NCBI GenBank assembly: GCA_949297765.1
Contig: CASFTV010000040.1
Location: 1-49,228 of the forward strand
DNA: 49,228 nt
Direction of reading: 5' to 3'
From: an uncultured bacterium
GTDB lineage: Bacteria > Verrucomicrobiota > Lentisphaeria > Victivallales > UBA1829
Below, piece by piece: positions 23,023-31,967 of the stretch (position 1 is the stretch's first letter; each line of letters opens with the position of its first letter). The notes below the pieces were generated by a model that made no database searches, had not been told where the DNA came from, and worked only from the letters and a program-made list of their open reading frames with translations. A program made the position numbers and the translations under genes.

Positions 23023-25485
23023 ATGCATCTGAAAAATGTAACACTGGAACTCAGTTCCAAACCGTTTACGGACGAGTCGGAAAACACCATGTACTCCGTC
23101 TGTCGGAAGATGTTTACGCAATGGCTGGACCTGATCCGGACCGCGGACCAGGTCTCCGTGATGCTCTGGACCGCCGACGGCAGCGAGATCTTTGAATACA
23201 TCGGCGATATGAATCAGAAATTCGAATGGGCCTACTGGTGCGGCTGCGCCAACCACTGTCCCCGTCCGGACCATCCGACCGACCGCCAGAAACGCAATAC
23301 CCACTCCTATCCGGTCAAATACCGCTCCGATGCCGGCCCCCGTCCATACGCCTGGCTGAAACGCCTGATCGAAGTGATCCGGGAAACCGGAACGGAAATC
23401 ACCGGGAAACCGGTCCGGATCGGCGCGACCTACGACAACGGACCTGAATTCGCCATTTCCCCTTTCAAATTCAAAAAACACCGCGAGATCGCCCAGGCCC
23501 ACACGATTTACCCGAACAGCTTTGTGACCTGCACCGCCCGTCTGCATGCAGATCCGGCGCCGTACGCGGCTTTTCCGGACGGTATTCCGGAAGGGACGTC
23601 CGTCGGGACCTTTCTCGGCCGCCAGTTCCGGGTGTTCGCAAAAGACTTCGGATTCGACTATCTCTGGCTCTCCAACGGCATGGGGTTCGGAACCGAAACC
23701 TGGGGAATCACCGGAATGCTCTTCGACAAACACTCCTTCCATCCCGAAAAGGCCGCGGAGGCCGCCGGTAAAATGCTGGAGTTCTGGAAGGATTTCTACG
23801 ACGCATATCCCGACTGCGTGATCGAGACAAGAGGAAGCAATTTCTCCGCCGGAGTCGAGATCGCGACCGACGCCTGTCCGCTCCGGGAACTGTATTACGA
23901 CCGCAAAATCGCTCCGCCCGTGAACTCGCCGTGGGCGGCGCTGAATTTCAATACGGGACTGGAGATCGTCGCATGGATGTCGCATGTCGCGGAGCTGCCC
24001 GATGACCGCTTCCCGTTCCGCTTCTATATTCATGATCCATGGTTCATGAACAGTCCGTGGCTCGATCGCTACGGACGGGAAGGGTGGGATCTCTTCCTGC
24101 CGCTGAGCATCGGCCGTGTCGACGGAAATGGAACGGTCTCCATGACGAACAGCATTTCCATTCTTTCGGTGGACGACACCTGGGGCCGTCTTCCGGATCA
24201 GGTTCCGCGCGAAGTGATCCCGCTGCTGTACGACGCTTTCGACAACGGTCCCGATCGGCCCGGTCCGCTGCTCTGGGTCTATCCGTTTGACGAATACACC
24301 GATCTTGTCCGCGGAAAAGATCCGCACCCGGAAACGGTCTTTGCCGAGGAGATTTTCATCGGCGAATGCGTCCAGGAGGGACTTCCGCTGAATACCGTCA
24401 TCAGCACTGGAAACTTCCGCCGTCTGGCCGCATCGGGAAAAAACCTGTCGGGAGTTTCCGTGCTTGTTGTCCCGCTTTCCGCCGCGGAGGGGGCTACAAT
24501 GGAGGCTTTGGAACAATTCCTCGCAAAAGGCGGAAAAATCCTCTTCTACGGAGCGCTTCAGGGCGCTTCGGATCGAGTCCGTTCCCTGCTCGGACTGAAG
24601 ACCGGAACGCCGCTTACCGGAGATGCGCAGATCGAAAATAAAATGGACGAGGACCGGATCCTCTCTTCCACCTTCGTCCGGACCGCCCATATCCTTCCTC
24701 AGTACGCATGCGGAGGGTTGATCGAGGAACTCGCGGAAGGAAGCGGAAGCGAGGTGCGCGCCCGGGCTTGCATGAACGGCGGACACCGTGTGGCCGCGCT
24801 GCGCCGGAAACTCGAAAATGGCGGAGAGGTCGGATTTGTCCGGGCAATCCTGCCCGCTTCTGCCGATATTTCCCAGTTCCGCAATTTCGATCATGGCGGT
24901 CCGGATGACATCTATCCGACTCCCCGTCTGATGCGGAATCTTCTGGCGGAGTTCGGCTGGAAAATCTCCTGCCGCATGTTCGAGCGGAAAACCCGTCCCG
25001 TGCGCAGCTGCATATCGCGGCACGACAACGCCTTTTTCTTCTCGGTCTACGCTCCGGATACGACGGTGGAAATGCATGTGAACACCCCGTACGGCGCGCC
25101 GCTGCTCGACGAGATGGAAACCCGGATCGACGAAACCGGCGATGCCGTCTGGCATCCCGGAAAATGCTGGCACAAGGCATGCCGCTGTTTTGTGAAGCAG
25201 TCATCGGCATCGGTCCTTTCGGCGAAGATCCTTCTTCAGGCGTATCCCTGCTATTCGGAAGTCGGACGCCGCTGCTACTCCGGATTCCGCGATGCCGAGG
25301 TCCGCTTCTTCCTTCCGGAATCGGTCCGCGGGAAACTGGAGATCATCCAGCTCCCGCAGCCCATGGAATGGATGCTGTTCGACAGCACCCCGGCAGAGTT
25401 CGAGTGGGAGCGGACTCCGGCCGGTACATGCGCTCTCCTGAAACATGTGAACGGAACCCTTTACTTTGCAATGGTGAATGAATGA
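23023..25485 (+). CDS. Uncharacterised TIM-barrel-like protein with glutamine-amidotransferase-like domain
   Basis: 820 residues from ATG 23023, after AGGGAGTG. No family recognised by eye. The first half has barrel-like stretches with acid clusters: GATYDNGPEFAI, LWLSNGMGFGTETWG, IETRGSNFSAGVEIATD, RFYIHDPWFMNSPW. Residues about 475-560 read VLVVPLSAAEGATMEALEQFLAKGGKILFYG, a class I glutamine-amidotransferase-like fold of the kind found as domain 2 in GH42 enzymes. Hence possibly a new glycosidase. The start is preceded by a 182-base gap with a possible promoter. Its end overlaps the isomerase start as ATGA, so those two work together. Confidence 0.6.
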   Translation: MHLKNVTLELSSKPFTDESENTMYSVCRKMFTQWLDLIRTADQVSVMLWTADGSEIFEYIGDMNQKFEWAYWCGCANHCPRPDHPTDRQKRNTHSYPVKYRSDAGPRPYAWLKRLIEVIRETGTEITGKPVRIGATYDNGPEFAISPFKFKKHREIAQAHTIYPNSFVTCTARLHADPAPYAAFPDGIPEGTSVGTFLGRQFRVFAKDFGFDYLWLSNGMGFGTETWGITGMLFDKHSFHPEKAAEAAGKMLEFWKDFYDAYPDCVIETRGSNFSAGVEIATDACPLRELYYDRKIAPPVNSPWAALNFNTGLEIVAWMSHVAELPDDRFPFRFYIHDPWFMNSPWLDRYGREGWDLFLPLSIGRVDGNGTVSMTNSISILSVDDTWGRLPDQVPREVIPLLYDAFDNGPDRPGPLLWVYPFDEYTDLVRGKDPHPETVFAEEIFIGECVQEGLPLNTVISTGNFRRLAASGKNLSGVSVLVVPLSAAEGATMEALEQFLAKGGKILFYGALQGASDRVRSLLGLKTGTPLTGDAQIENKMDEDRILSSTFVRTAHILPQYACGGLIEELAEGSGSEVRARACMNGGHRVAALRRKLENGGEVGFVRAILPASADISQFRNFDHGGPDDIYPTPRLMRNLLAEFGWKISCRMFERKTRPVRSCISRHDNAFFFSVYAPDTTVEMHVNTPYGAPLLDEMETRIDETGDAVWHPGKCWHKACRCFVKQSSASVLSAKILLQAYPCYSEVGRRCYSGFRDAEVRFFLPESVRGKLEIIQLPQPMEWMLFDSTPAEFEWERTPAGTCALLKHVNGTLYFAMVNE

Positions 25486-26942
25486 AAATCGAACGCAGAA
25501 AACCTCTTGCCGCCAATGTCGGAGTCCTCTCGGTCGGACTTGACACCTACTGGAGCCAGTTCCCCGGACTCCTCGATGAAATGAACCGGAAAACCGCATG
25601 CCTGATCGGCAAGCTCGAACGCCATTCCGTCTCCGTGACGGATTTCGGGATGGTCGACAACGCCCGGAAAGCCTATGAGGCCCTTCCGAAACTGAAGGCC
25701 GCCGACCTGGATCTCCTGTTTGTCGACATGGTAACCTATGCGACCAGTTCCACGTTCGGAGCGGTGGTCCGTGAAATGAACTGTCCGGTTGTCCTGGTCG
25801 CGCTTCAGCCGCTCAAGGCGATGGATTATGCCCGCGGCACCACGTTCATGCAGCTCTGCAACGACGATCTCTGCTCCGTTCCTGAATTCACCGGCGTCGC
25901 ACTCCGGATGGGAAAGGCGGTCGATGATGTCATCATCGGCATGCTGGAAGGCGACGAAACAGCCGATTCCGCGCTCGCCGAATGGTGCCGGATCGCCCAT
26001 GTGCGCCACGACCTGCGCCGCGCCCGCCTCGGACACATGGGGCACGTTCTGGAGGCCATGCTCGACATGCAGACCGATCCCGCCGCTGTGACCGCTTCGT
26101 TCGGCTGCCATGTGGTCCAGTGCGAACCCGACGAGATCATGCAGGAGTTCGCTCCCCTGACCGGAGACGATCCCGCGGTTCAGGCGATGTCGAAACGGAT
26201 TCTGGAATTCTTCGACACCCCCGACCCGGTCTCCGATCCCGTCACGACCAAACTGACCGACGCCGATCTTCTGACCGCGTCGCGCGCCGCCGTGGCCCTT
26301 GAACGCTTCATCGCCCGGAAACAGCTGGACGGCTTCGCCTACTATTATGAGGCCGCTCCGGAATCGGAAATGCGCAAGCTCGTGACCAATTTCATCGTGG
26401 GCAACTCCCTGCTGACCGGTGCCGGATTCCCGATGTGCGGCGAGTTCGACATCAAAACCTGCATCGCCATGCTCATCATGGACCGTCTGGAGATCGGCGG
26501 CAGTTTTGCCGAGTTCCATCCGATCGACTTTGAACGCGATACGGTTCTGGTCGGTCACGACGGACCCCACCATCTGAACATTGCCGACCGTAAACCGGTT
26601 CTCCGCAGCCTGAAGAAATATCACGGCAAACCCGGCAGCGGCGCCGGAGTGGAATTCAATATCAAAACCGGTCCGATCACCATGCTGAGCATCGGCGTGA
26701 AGGCGGACGGGAAATTCAAATTCATCGTTGCGGAAGGGGAATCGGTCGCCGGGCCGATCCCCCCGACCGGAAACACCAACACCCACGGTCGTTTCCGTCC
26801 GGATGTCCGCACATTCCTGACACGGTGGTGCATGGAGGGGCCGACCCATCATTTCGCTCTCGGCGTCGGACATCACGCCGCAACCATCGCGAAAATTGCG
26901 AAAACGTTCGGCGTCGAGTGTGCAATCGTCTCTCAGGACTGA
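25482..26942 (+). CDS. L-arabinose/L-fucose isomerase-superfamily protein
   Basis: 486 residues, length close to AraA. The start NVGVLSVGLDTYWSQFPGLLDEM, the domain-2 region LKAADLDLLFVDMVTYATSSTFG and C-terminal blocks such as GGSFAEFHPIDFERDTVLVGHDGPHHL, split as read, match the L-fucose/L-arabinose isomerase superfamily. The usual metal-binding Glu/Glu/His set appears as E(FHP), H(DGPHH) and the HFALGVGHH block. It would isomerise a free aldose made by the two upstream enzymes. Whether arabinose, fucose or another sugar is the substrate is unknown. Translation is coupled to the 23.0 kb gene. Confidence 0.75.
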   Translation: MKIERRKPLAANVGVLSVGLDTYWSQFPGLLDEMNRKTACLIGKLERHSVSVTDFGMVDNARKAYEALPKLKAADLDLLFVDMVTYATSSTFGAVVREMNCPVVLVALQPLKAMDYARGTTFMQLCNDDLCSVPEFTGVALRMGKAVDDVIIGMLEGDETADSALAEWCRIAHVRHDLRRARLGHMGHVLEAMLDMQTDPAAVTASFGCHVVQCEPDEIMQEFAPLTGDDPAVQAMSKRILEFFDTPDPVSDPVTTKLTDADLLTASRAAVALERFIARKQLDGFAYYYEAAPESEMRKLVTNFIVGNSLLTGAGFPMCGEFDIKTCIAMLIMDRLEIGGSFAEFHPIDFERDTVLVGHDGPHHLNIADRKPVLRSLKKYHGKPGSGAGVEFNIKTGPITMLSIGVKADGKFKFIVAEGESVAGPIPPTGNTNTHGRFRPDVRTFLTRWCMEGPTHHFALGVGHHAATIAKIAKTFGVECAIVSQD

Positions 26943-26964
26943 GAGATTCTCTGCCGGAAAATCT

Positions 26965-26993
26965 GCCGCTCTTCCGGGACCCGGAAGGGCGGC
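26965..26993. terminator. Hairpin between convergent isomerase and sbcD genes
   Basis: A 13-bp stem with one wobble pair (26965-26977 with 26981-26993) and a 3-base loop in the 57-base gap. On the minus strand AGATTTT follows, so it probably ends sbcD transcripts; on the plus strand no U-run is visible. Confidence 0.6.
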
Positions 26994-26999
26994 GCATTG

Positions 27000-28232
27000 T
27001 CATCTGCCGGATTCCTCTCCGGAGTCCGGGGTCTCCTCTTCCCGGACCGCAAGAACGGTCTTCCGGTAGAGTTCGCGCAGAAGATCGGCCGTCTCGCCGG
27101 AAAGTCCTTTGCGGTCGAGAAGAAGATCGAACACCTCCGATTCCTTCATCTCCGCAACTTCTTCCGGAGCAACCGTTTCCGTTGAATGTTCCCCGGGGAG
27201 CGCGGAACGGACGATCAGCGGATGGTTTTTCATGTGCCCGCGGAAGAGAGCGTCAAGACGGTTCATCAGCTCGGTCCCGTTCAGATCGTCGACCGTGACC
27301 TCGCAGAGGATTTCATGTCCGGCTTCCGCGATCTCCCGCAGTTCCGGTTCCAGCGTTTCCCAGCTTCCGCGCAGCCGCCGGATATCCGAAAAGGCGGGAA
27401 CGGTCAGAAGCTCGATCTGCGGGGTCCTTCCGGTGAATTCCACTTCGCAGACCGCCCGCGGAGCCGTGTCGGAAAAGGACATCTTCAGCGGAGAGCCGGA
27501 ATAGCGCACCGTCTCCGATCCGATCTTCTGCGGCTGGTGGAGATGCCCGAACGCATAATAGTCCGGCGTCTCGGGAAGAAGCGACGCGTCGAACGCGCCG
27601 ATCCCTCCGATGTATTCCCGCATGCCGTCGTTGGGGAGAAAATGTCCGCCGGAGAGAAACAGATGTCCCGTCAGAACAACGGGAATGTCGCGTCCCGCTC
27701 GGATGGATTCCGCTTTTGCGGCGACTCTGCGGTAATGTTCGCGGACCCCCTCCGCCAGTTTTTTCTCCCGTTCCTCGGGAGCCTCTCCGAATGCGAGCGT
27801 TGCAAGGTCGGCATCGCGCAGATACGGCACCGCTCCGACGATCAGGGCAGGATCTCCGTTCCGGTCCGGAAGCACCGCGATCTCCTCCTCCGCTTCCGGC
27901 ATCGCCGCTCCGAAAATATGGATCGGAAAAGCCGCTTTCAGAAGTTCCCGCGGAGCGTTCAGAAAAGACGGCGAATCATGATTCCCCCCGGTGAGAACGG
28001 CAAGTCTGCACGGCGTTTTCTGAAGATTCCGGAGAAATTCGTAGTACAGCCGCACCGCCGCGTTGGATGGGGCGGAGGAGTCGAAGATATCCCCCGCGAC
28101 GATCAGTGCGTCAATGCGGTGTTCCTCAATGGTGTGCAGAAGCCAGTCGAGGAACGCCGCGAACTCCGCATCGCGTCTGCGGTTGTGAAACTGGTGGCCG
28201 AGGTGCCAGTCGGAGGTGTGGAGAATCTTCAT
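27000..28232 (-). CDS. sbcD: Exonuclease SbcD (Mre11-like nuclease)
   Basis: 410 residues from ATG 28232; the in-frame extension overlaps aroE and reads as shadow. Mre11-type metallophosphoesterase motifs are complete: HTSDWHLGH (D8, H10), VAGDIFD, GGNHDSPS, TGHLF and FGHLHQPQ. SbcD with the SMC-like ATPase SbcC cleaves hairpins and protein-blocked DNA ends. The sbcC gene normally follows, but here the next gene is convergent, so sbcC must be elsewhere. It starts 23 bases after aroE. Confidence 0.93.
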   Translation of the reverse strand: MKILHTSDWHLGHQFHNRRRDAEFAAFLDWLLHTIEEHRIDALIVAGDIFDSSAPSNAAVRLYYEFLRNLQKTPCRLAVLTGGNHDSPSFLNAPRELLKAAFPIHIFGAAMPEAEEEIAVLPDRNGDPALIVGAVPYLRDADLATLAFGEAPEEREKKLAEGVREHYRRVAAKAESIRAGRDIPVVLTGHLFLSGGHFLPNDGMREYIGGIGAFDASLLPETPDYYAFGHLHQPQKIGSETVRYSGSPLKMSFSDTAPRAVCEVEFTGRTPQIELLTVPAFSDIRRLRGSWETLEPELREIAEAGHEILCEVTVDDLNGTELMNRLDALFRGHMKNHPLIVRSALPGEHSTETVAPEEVAEMKESEVFDLLLDRKGLSGETADLLRELYRKTVLAVREEETPDSGEESGR

Positions 28233-28255
28233 GTCCGCCGCCGTTTCCCGATTCG

Positions 28256-29104
28256 TTACGAATGCGCCTGCCGCTCCGCATACGCCTTGTACAGCGCCTC
28301 GCGCATGGCCTCGACCGGGGCCGGTTTCCGCGTCCAGATTTCGAGAGAACGCGCTCCCTGATGCAGAAGCATCGCCAGCCCGTTGGCGAACGGAATGCCG
28401 CGCTGTGCGCACGCCCGGGAAAGAGCGGTTTCCTTGTAGATCGTGTCATAAATCCGGAGGGTCGCCGGGAGAAGAGCGGGATCGACAGGAGAGGGATCGC
28501 CGGGTGCCAGCCCGAGGCTGGTGCATTGAATCGCAACGTCGGACTGCTTCAGAAACGGCGCAATCTTTTCCCGGTCGTTCATGGCGCAGACTTCGACCTC
28601 CGTCCCGTAGGCGCTCCGGAGTTTTTCCGCCAGCTCCTCCGCCTTGGAGACGGTCCGGTTGATCAGAAAAATCCGTCCGGCTTTCCGGGAGGCGAAGAAG
28701 GCCGCCGCGGCATGGGCGGCTCCGCCGCAGCCGATGAACGCAATGCGTCCGTTTTCGACTTCAAACGAAAAGGCTTCCCGGAGAGCCATTGCCAGTCCGA
28801 AGCCATCGGTCGTATCGCCGTAGAGCCGTCCGTTTTCGACCGTCACGGTATTGACGCTTCCCGCGACCTCCGCCTCTTTGGAGATCCCGTCCAGAAACGG
28901 TATGACCGCATTCTTGTGCGGGACCGTGATGTTGAAGCCGGCAAGACCGCGTCTTGCCCGTTCGGTAAATTCCCTCAGATCGTCGTGTTTCACATGTTCG
29001 GCAAAGTATTCGGCGTCCAGCCCGAGCGCCCGGATCCCCGCATTCTGCATCGCCGGAGAAAGGGAATGGGCGATCGGATCGCCGATAACGGCAAATTTTA
29101 TCAT
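28256..29104 (-). CDS. aroE: Shikimate dehydrogenase
   Basis: 282 residues, family length. Reduces 3-dehydroshikimate with NADPH in aromatic amino-acid synthesis. Substrate site: GDPIAHSLSPAMQN (SLS), NITVPHKNA with the catalytic Lys, NTVTVENGRLYGDTTDGFG with the catalytic Asp. Cofactor site: FIGCGGAAHAAAAF, then INRT. It is divergent from the polyprenyl synthase and shares its upstream region. Confidence 0.95.
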   Translation of the reverse strand: MIKFAVIGDPIAHSLSPAMQNAGIRALGLDAEYFAEHVKHDDLREFTERARRGLAGFNITVPHKNAVIPFLDGISKEAEVAGSVNTVTVENGRLYGDTTDGFGLAMALREAFSFEVENGRIAFIGCGGAAHAAAAFFASRKAGRIFLINRTVSKAEELAEKLRSAYGTEVEVCAMNDREKIAPFLKQSDVAIQCTSLGLAPGDPSPVDPALLPATLRIYDTIYKETALSRACAQRGIPFANGLAMLLHQGARSLEIWTRKPAPVEAMREALYKAYAERQAHS

Positions 29105-29124
29105 GTTTTTTTCCTCTGTTCGGA

Positions 29125-29152
29125 TTGTTTCACCGCATTTTTCGTGTATATT
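29125..29152 (+). promoter_or_regulatory. Promoter of the polyprenyl synthase gene
   Basis: TTGTTT (29125-29130), 16-base spacer, TATATT (29147-29152), 25 bases before the ATG. It fits the pattern seen at five other starts in the window. Confidence 0.6.
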
Positions 29153-29177
29153 GCTCCTATTAAGATAGGTGTGATTT

Positions 29178-30254
29178 ATGAAAAGTCAATTGGAAAAGGA
29201 GCTCGCCATCGCACGCGGACTGGTGGAAGAGTTCCTTATGGACGATCCGTTCCCTGCAAAGGTGCGGCCCGCCGCCCTGCAGGAGGCGGTGCGTCTCTAC
29301 CCGTTTCGAGGTGGAAAACGGCTCCGTCCGGTTCTTGCTCTCTGGAGCTGCGGTGCGGCCGGAGGCGAGCCTGTTCGTGCGCTGAACGCGGCTGCCGCAG
29401 TGGAAATCTATCATAACTGGACCCTCGTCCATGATGATATTATCGACTGCGATGAACTGCGCCGCGGAAAACCGACCTGTCATGTGGAACTCCGGAACCG
29501 CGGCGCCGGAGAACTCGGCCTTGATCCGGTCCGCGCACGGAAATTCGGGACGGATTTTGCCATCCTTGCCGGAGATCTCCAGCAGAGCTGGGCGCTCGAC
29601 GTGATGCTCCGTTCGACGGATCGCGGTGTCTCGGCGGAAACAACGCTTGCAATGGCGCGGCGGATGCAGTCGTTTCTCGGCCGGGAACTGATCTCCGGAG
29701 AGGCGATGGATGTGGAATTCGAATACCGCAGCGGCAGGCCGTCGCTCCCGGAACTGACGGAAATGATCCGGGGCAAAACCGGGGCGCTGCTCGCCTTTTC
29801 GGCGGAATGCGGCGCGATGGCCGCTCTCGATACGCCCGACTGGAATGCTCCTGACGTCGCCGCACTTTCCTCGTTTGCTTCGGAACTCGGCTTTGCATTC
29901 CAGCTCCTCGACGATCTGCTCGGTGTGTTCGGAGACGAACAGACCTTCGGAAAACCGCTCTTCTCGGACTTCCGCGAAGGGAAACCGACTCTTCTGTTCC
30001 TCCGCGCAATGGCGGCTCTCCCGCCGGAAGAACAGGCGGAACTCGACTCCATGATGAATCGCGCATCCTACTCTGCGGAGGACGGCCGGCGCATCCGGTG
30101 TCTTCTGGAGAAATCCGGAGCGCGCGATGCGCTGGAACGCGATGCGGCGGAATCATCGGAAAAAGCGCTTGCATCTCTCGCCCGCCTTCCTGAAAACCGC
30201 TTCCGCTCTCTGCTGGAAGCGCTTGCGGAGCATCTGCTGAAACGAAACGTCTGA
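29178..30254 (+). CDS. Trans-polyprenyl diphosphate synthase
   Basis: 358 residues. The first aspartate-rich motif is HDDIIDCDELRRG (D86, D87, D90, RRG 95-97); the second is FQLLDDLLGVFGD (D245, D246), with Gly in place of the last Asp, a variant also seen in actinobacterial GGPP synthases. KxxRP-type text GGKRLRPVLAL at 45-55 binds IPP. It condenses IPP with allylic diphosphates; the product length (C15, C20 or longer, for quinones or carrier lipids) cannot be read. The RBS is AGGTG. Next gene is 42 bases away. Confidence 0.9.
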   Translation: MKSQLEKELAIARGLVEEFLMDDPFPAKVRPAALQEAVRLYPFRGGKRLRPVLALWSCGAAGGEPVRALNAAAAVEIYHNWTLVHDDIIDCDELRRGKPTCHVELRNRGAGELGLDPVRARKFGTDFAILAGDLQQSWALDVMLRSTDRGVSAETTLAMARRMQSFLGRELISGEAMDVEFEYRSGRPSLPELTEMIRGKTGALLAFSAECGAMAALDTPDWNAPDVAALSSFASELGFAFQLLDDLLGVFGDEQTFGKPLFSDFREGKPTLLFLRAMAALPPEEQAELDSMMNRASYSAEDGRRIRCLLEKSGARDALERDAAESSEKALASLARLPENRFRSLLEALAEHLLKRNV

Positions 30255-30296
30255 ATCAATAAAAAATCATAACACCCAACAGGGAGAAGAACAACA

Positions 30297-31175
30297 ATGG
30301 CACACAAAAAGGTGAAATTCCAGGGATGGAAAAACTGTCTGGAGATTTCCAGCGGCAAACTGAAACTGATCGTGGCAACCGAAATCGGACCGCGCATTCT
30401 GGGCGCGTTTTACGACGGCGGAGACAACCTTTTCCATGTGTTCCCGGAAACCGCCGGTCAGACCGGAGGAGATGAATGGAACAATTACGGCGGCCATCGC
30501 CTTTGGCACTCCCCCGAGGACGACGCCCGCACCAAGACAATCGACAATTTCAAGGTCGATGTGAAAGATACCGCGAAAGGCATCACCCTCCACACAGGTC
30601 CGGACGCCGCCGCCGGAATCGAAAAGACTATCGAAATCATTCCGATGAAAGGCGATTCCTTCAAGATCGTCCATACGCTCCGCAACTGCAATCTGTGGGA
30701 TGTGGAGCTTGCCGCATGGGGCATCACCGTGATGGCGCCCGGCGGAAAGGCAATCATCCCGATGCCGCAGGGCGATCCGGAGGCGCTGCTGCCGAACACG
30801 TTCATCTCCCTCTGGCCCTATGTGAATCTCGCGGACGGAAGAATCCGCTTCGGATCAAAATATTCCATCGTTCAGCAGGACAGCAAATGCGGTCCCGCCA
30901 AGATCGGATGCAACTGCGAGGACGGATGGATCGCCTATCAGAACAAAGGCGTGACGTTCATCAAGAAATATGAACACTTTGTCGATGCGGAATATCCCGA
31001 CAACGGCTGCAGCGTGGAATGCTATACGAACGAGGAAATGCTCGAAATCGAAACGCTGAGCCCGCTCTATCAGCTCGCTCACGGAGAGGAAGTGCGGCAT
31101 ACGGAGATCTGGACCGCTCTGCGTCTCTGCAAGGAAATCCTCGACGAAAAGGACGCCGAACTGATTTTCGGCTGA
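30297..31175 (+). CDS. Galactose-mutarotase-like protein (DUF4380-type)
   Basis: 292 residues, GGAGAAG ribosome site, no signal peptide. Beta-sandwich text: LEISSGKLKLIVATEIGPRILGA, a central GGHRLWHSPEDD, AWGITVMAPGGKAIIPMPQ and IETLSPLYQLAHGEEVRHTEIWTA. This pattern belongs to the mutarotase-like superfamily that includes aldose 1-epimerases and uncharacterised DUF4380 proteins. The usual catalytic His/Glu pair of GalM is not obvious, so a true epimerase role is uncertain; sugar-binding is likely. Confidence 0.7.
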   Translation: MAHKKVKFQGWKNCLEISSGKLKLIVATEIGPRILGAFYDGGDNLFHVFPETAGQTGGDEWNNYGGHRLWHSPEDDARTKTIDNFKVDVKDTAKGITLHTGPDAAAGIEKTIEIIPMKGDSFKIVHTLRNCNLWDVELAAWGITVMAPGGKAIIPMPQGDPEALLPNTFISLWPYVNLADGRIRFGSKYSIVQQDSKCGPAKIGCNCEDGWIAYQNKGVTFIKKYEHFVDAEYPDNGCSVECYTNEEMLEIETLSPLYQLAHGEEVRHTEIWTALRLCKEILDEKDAELIFG

Positions 31176-31185
31176 AAAAACGACC

Positions 31186-31947
31186 ATGCGGAAACCGGAG
31201 GCATCCATTCTGCCGATCCTTCTCTTTTTCTTCCTGCTTCTCCCCCGGGGAGAGGCAGGCGGAGGGGAGGGAAGGGAAGATCATTGGAATGTCCGGATGG
31301 CCCCTTCTCCGGATGCGTCCGTTGTCGCTTCGGTGAAACGGGGAACGCCGCTGACGATTCTCGGCAGGGCAGGGGCGTGGTGCGAAATCCCCGCTCCCGC
31401 CAATGCGGAGGTGTGGGGCGCATCCTGTTTTCTGGACGCTGACGGATCTCTGAAAGCCGGCGCCCGTCTTCGTTCCGGTCCCGGCGTGATCTATCCGGAA
31501 TACCGCTATGTCCCGTCTTCCCCCGGCCCGGTCCGGATTGTCGAGCAGGAACGCGCATACGACGGCGGCTGGCGGAAAATTCTTCCGATTCCCGGATTGC
31601 GCTGCTATATTCATCAATCCTTTTCCGACGGGGAAAAACGTCCGGCAGCGGCGGTCTCTCTCCCGCCGAGGCGGATTTCTCCGGAAAAGAAGAGCCGCCG
31701 GGAACTTCACTCAATCACCGTTGAAGGAATGCCGGTACGCCTGAACCGCAGGACCGAAAATGCCGATTACGAACTGATTCTTGAGATCAACGGAAAAAAA
31801 ACACCGATCTGCTATCTGGTTTCCCTCCATTTGAACCTGACTCTCTGGGAAAACCGCATGGTCCGGATTGTGGGACGCTTCCGCTGGATTCAGGGATTTT
31901 CCCGCCCCTTCCTGGAAATTGAAAAAATTTCTCCGTCGTGGAAATGA
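31186..31947 (+). CDS. Exported protein with SH3b-like repeats
   Basis: 253 residues. An N-terminal hydrophobic stretch (ILPILLFFFLLLPRGEA) is a signal peptide. Two SH3b-like segments follow: WNVRMAPSPDASVVASVKRGTPLTILGRAGAWCEI and AGARLRSGPGVIYPEYRYVPSSPGPVRIVEQE, split here for reading; SH3b modules bind cell-wall peptides. The rest is unrecognised, with an OB-like C-terminal part (TVEGMPVRLNRR...YLVSLHLNL...NRMVRIVGRFRWIQG). It follows the mutarotase-like gene by 10 bases and leads into a second exported protein. Confidence 0.65.
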   Translation: MRKPEASILPILLFFFLLLPRGEAGGGEGREDHWNVRMAPSPDASVVASVKRGTPLTILGRAGAWCEIPAPANAEVWGASCFLDADGSLKAGARLRSGPGVIYPEYRYVPSSPGPVRIVEQERAYDGGWRKILPIPGLRCYIHQSFSDGEKRPAAAVSLPPRRISPEKKSRRELHSITVEGMPVRLNRRTENADYELILEINGKKTPICYLVSLHLNLTLWENRMVRIVGRFRWIQGFSRPFLEIEKISPSWK

Positions 31948-31967
31948 ACCGCAGCGGGAAACGTTCC

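Noticed and set aside
22918-25173. Minus-strand ORF (751 codons) opposite the 23.0 kb gene
   Set aside because: Antisense shadow without any domain or start signal.
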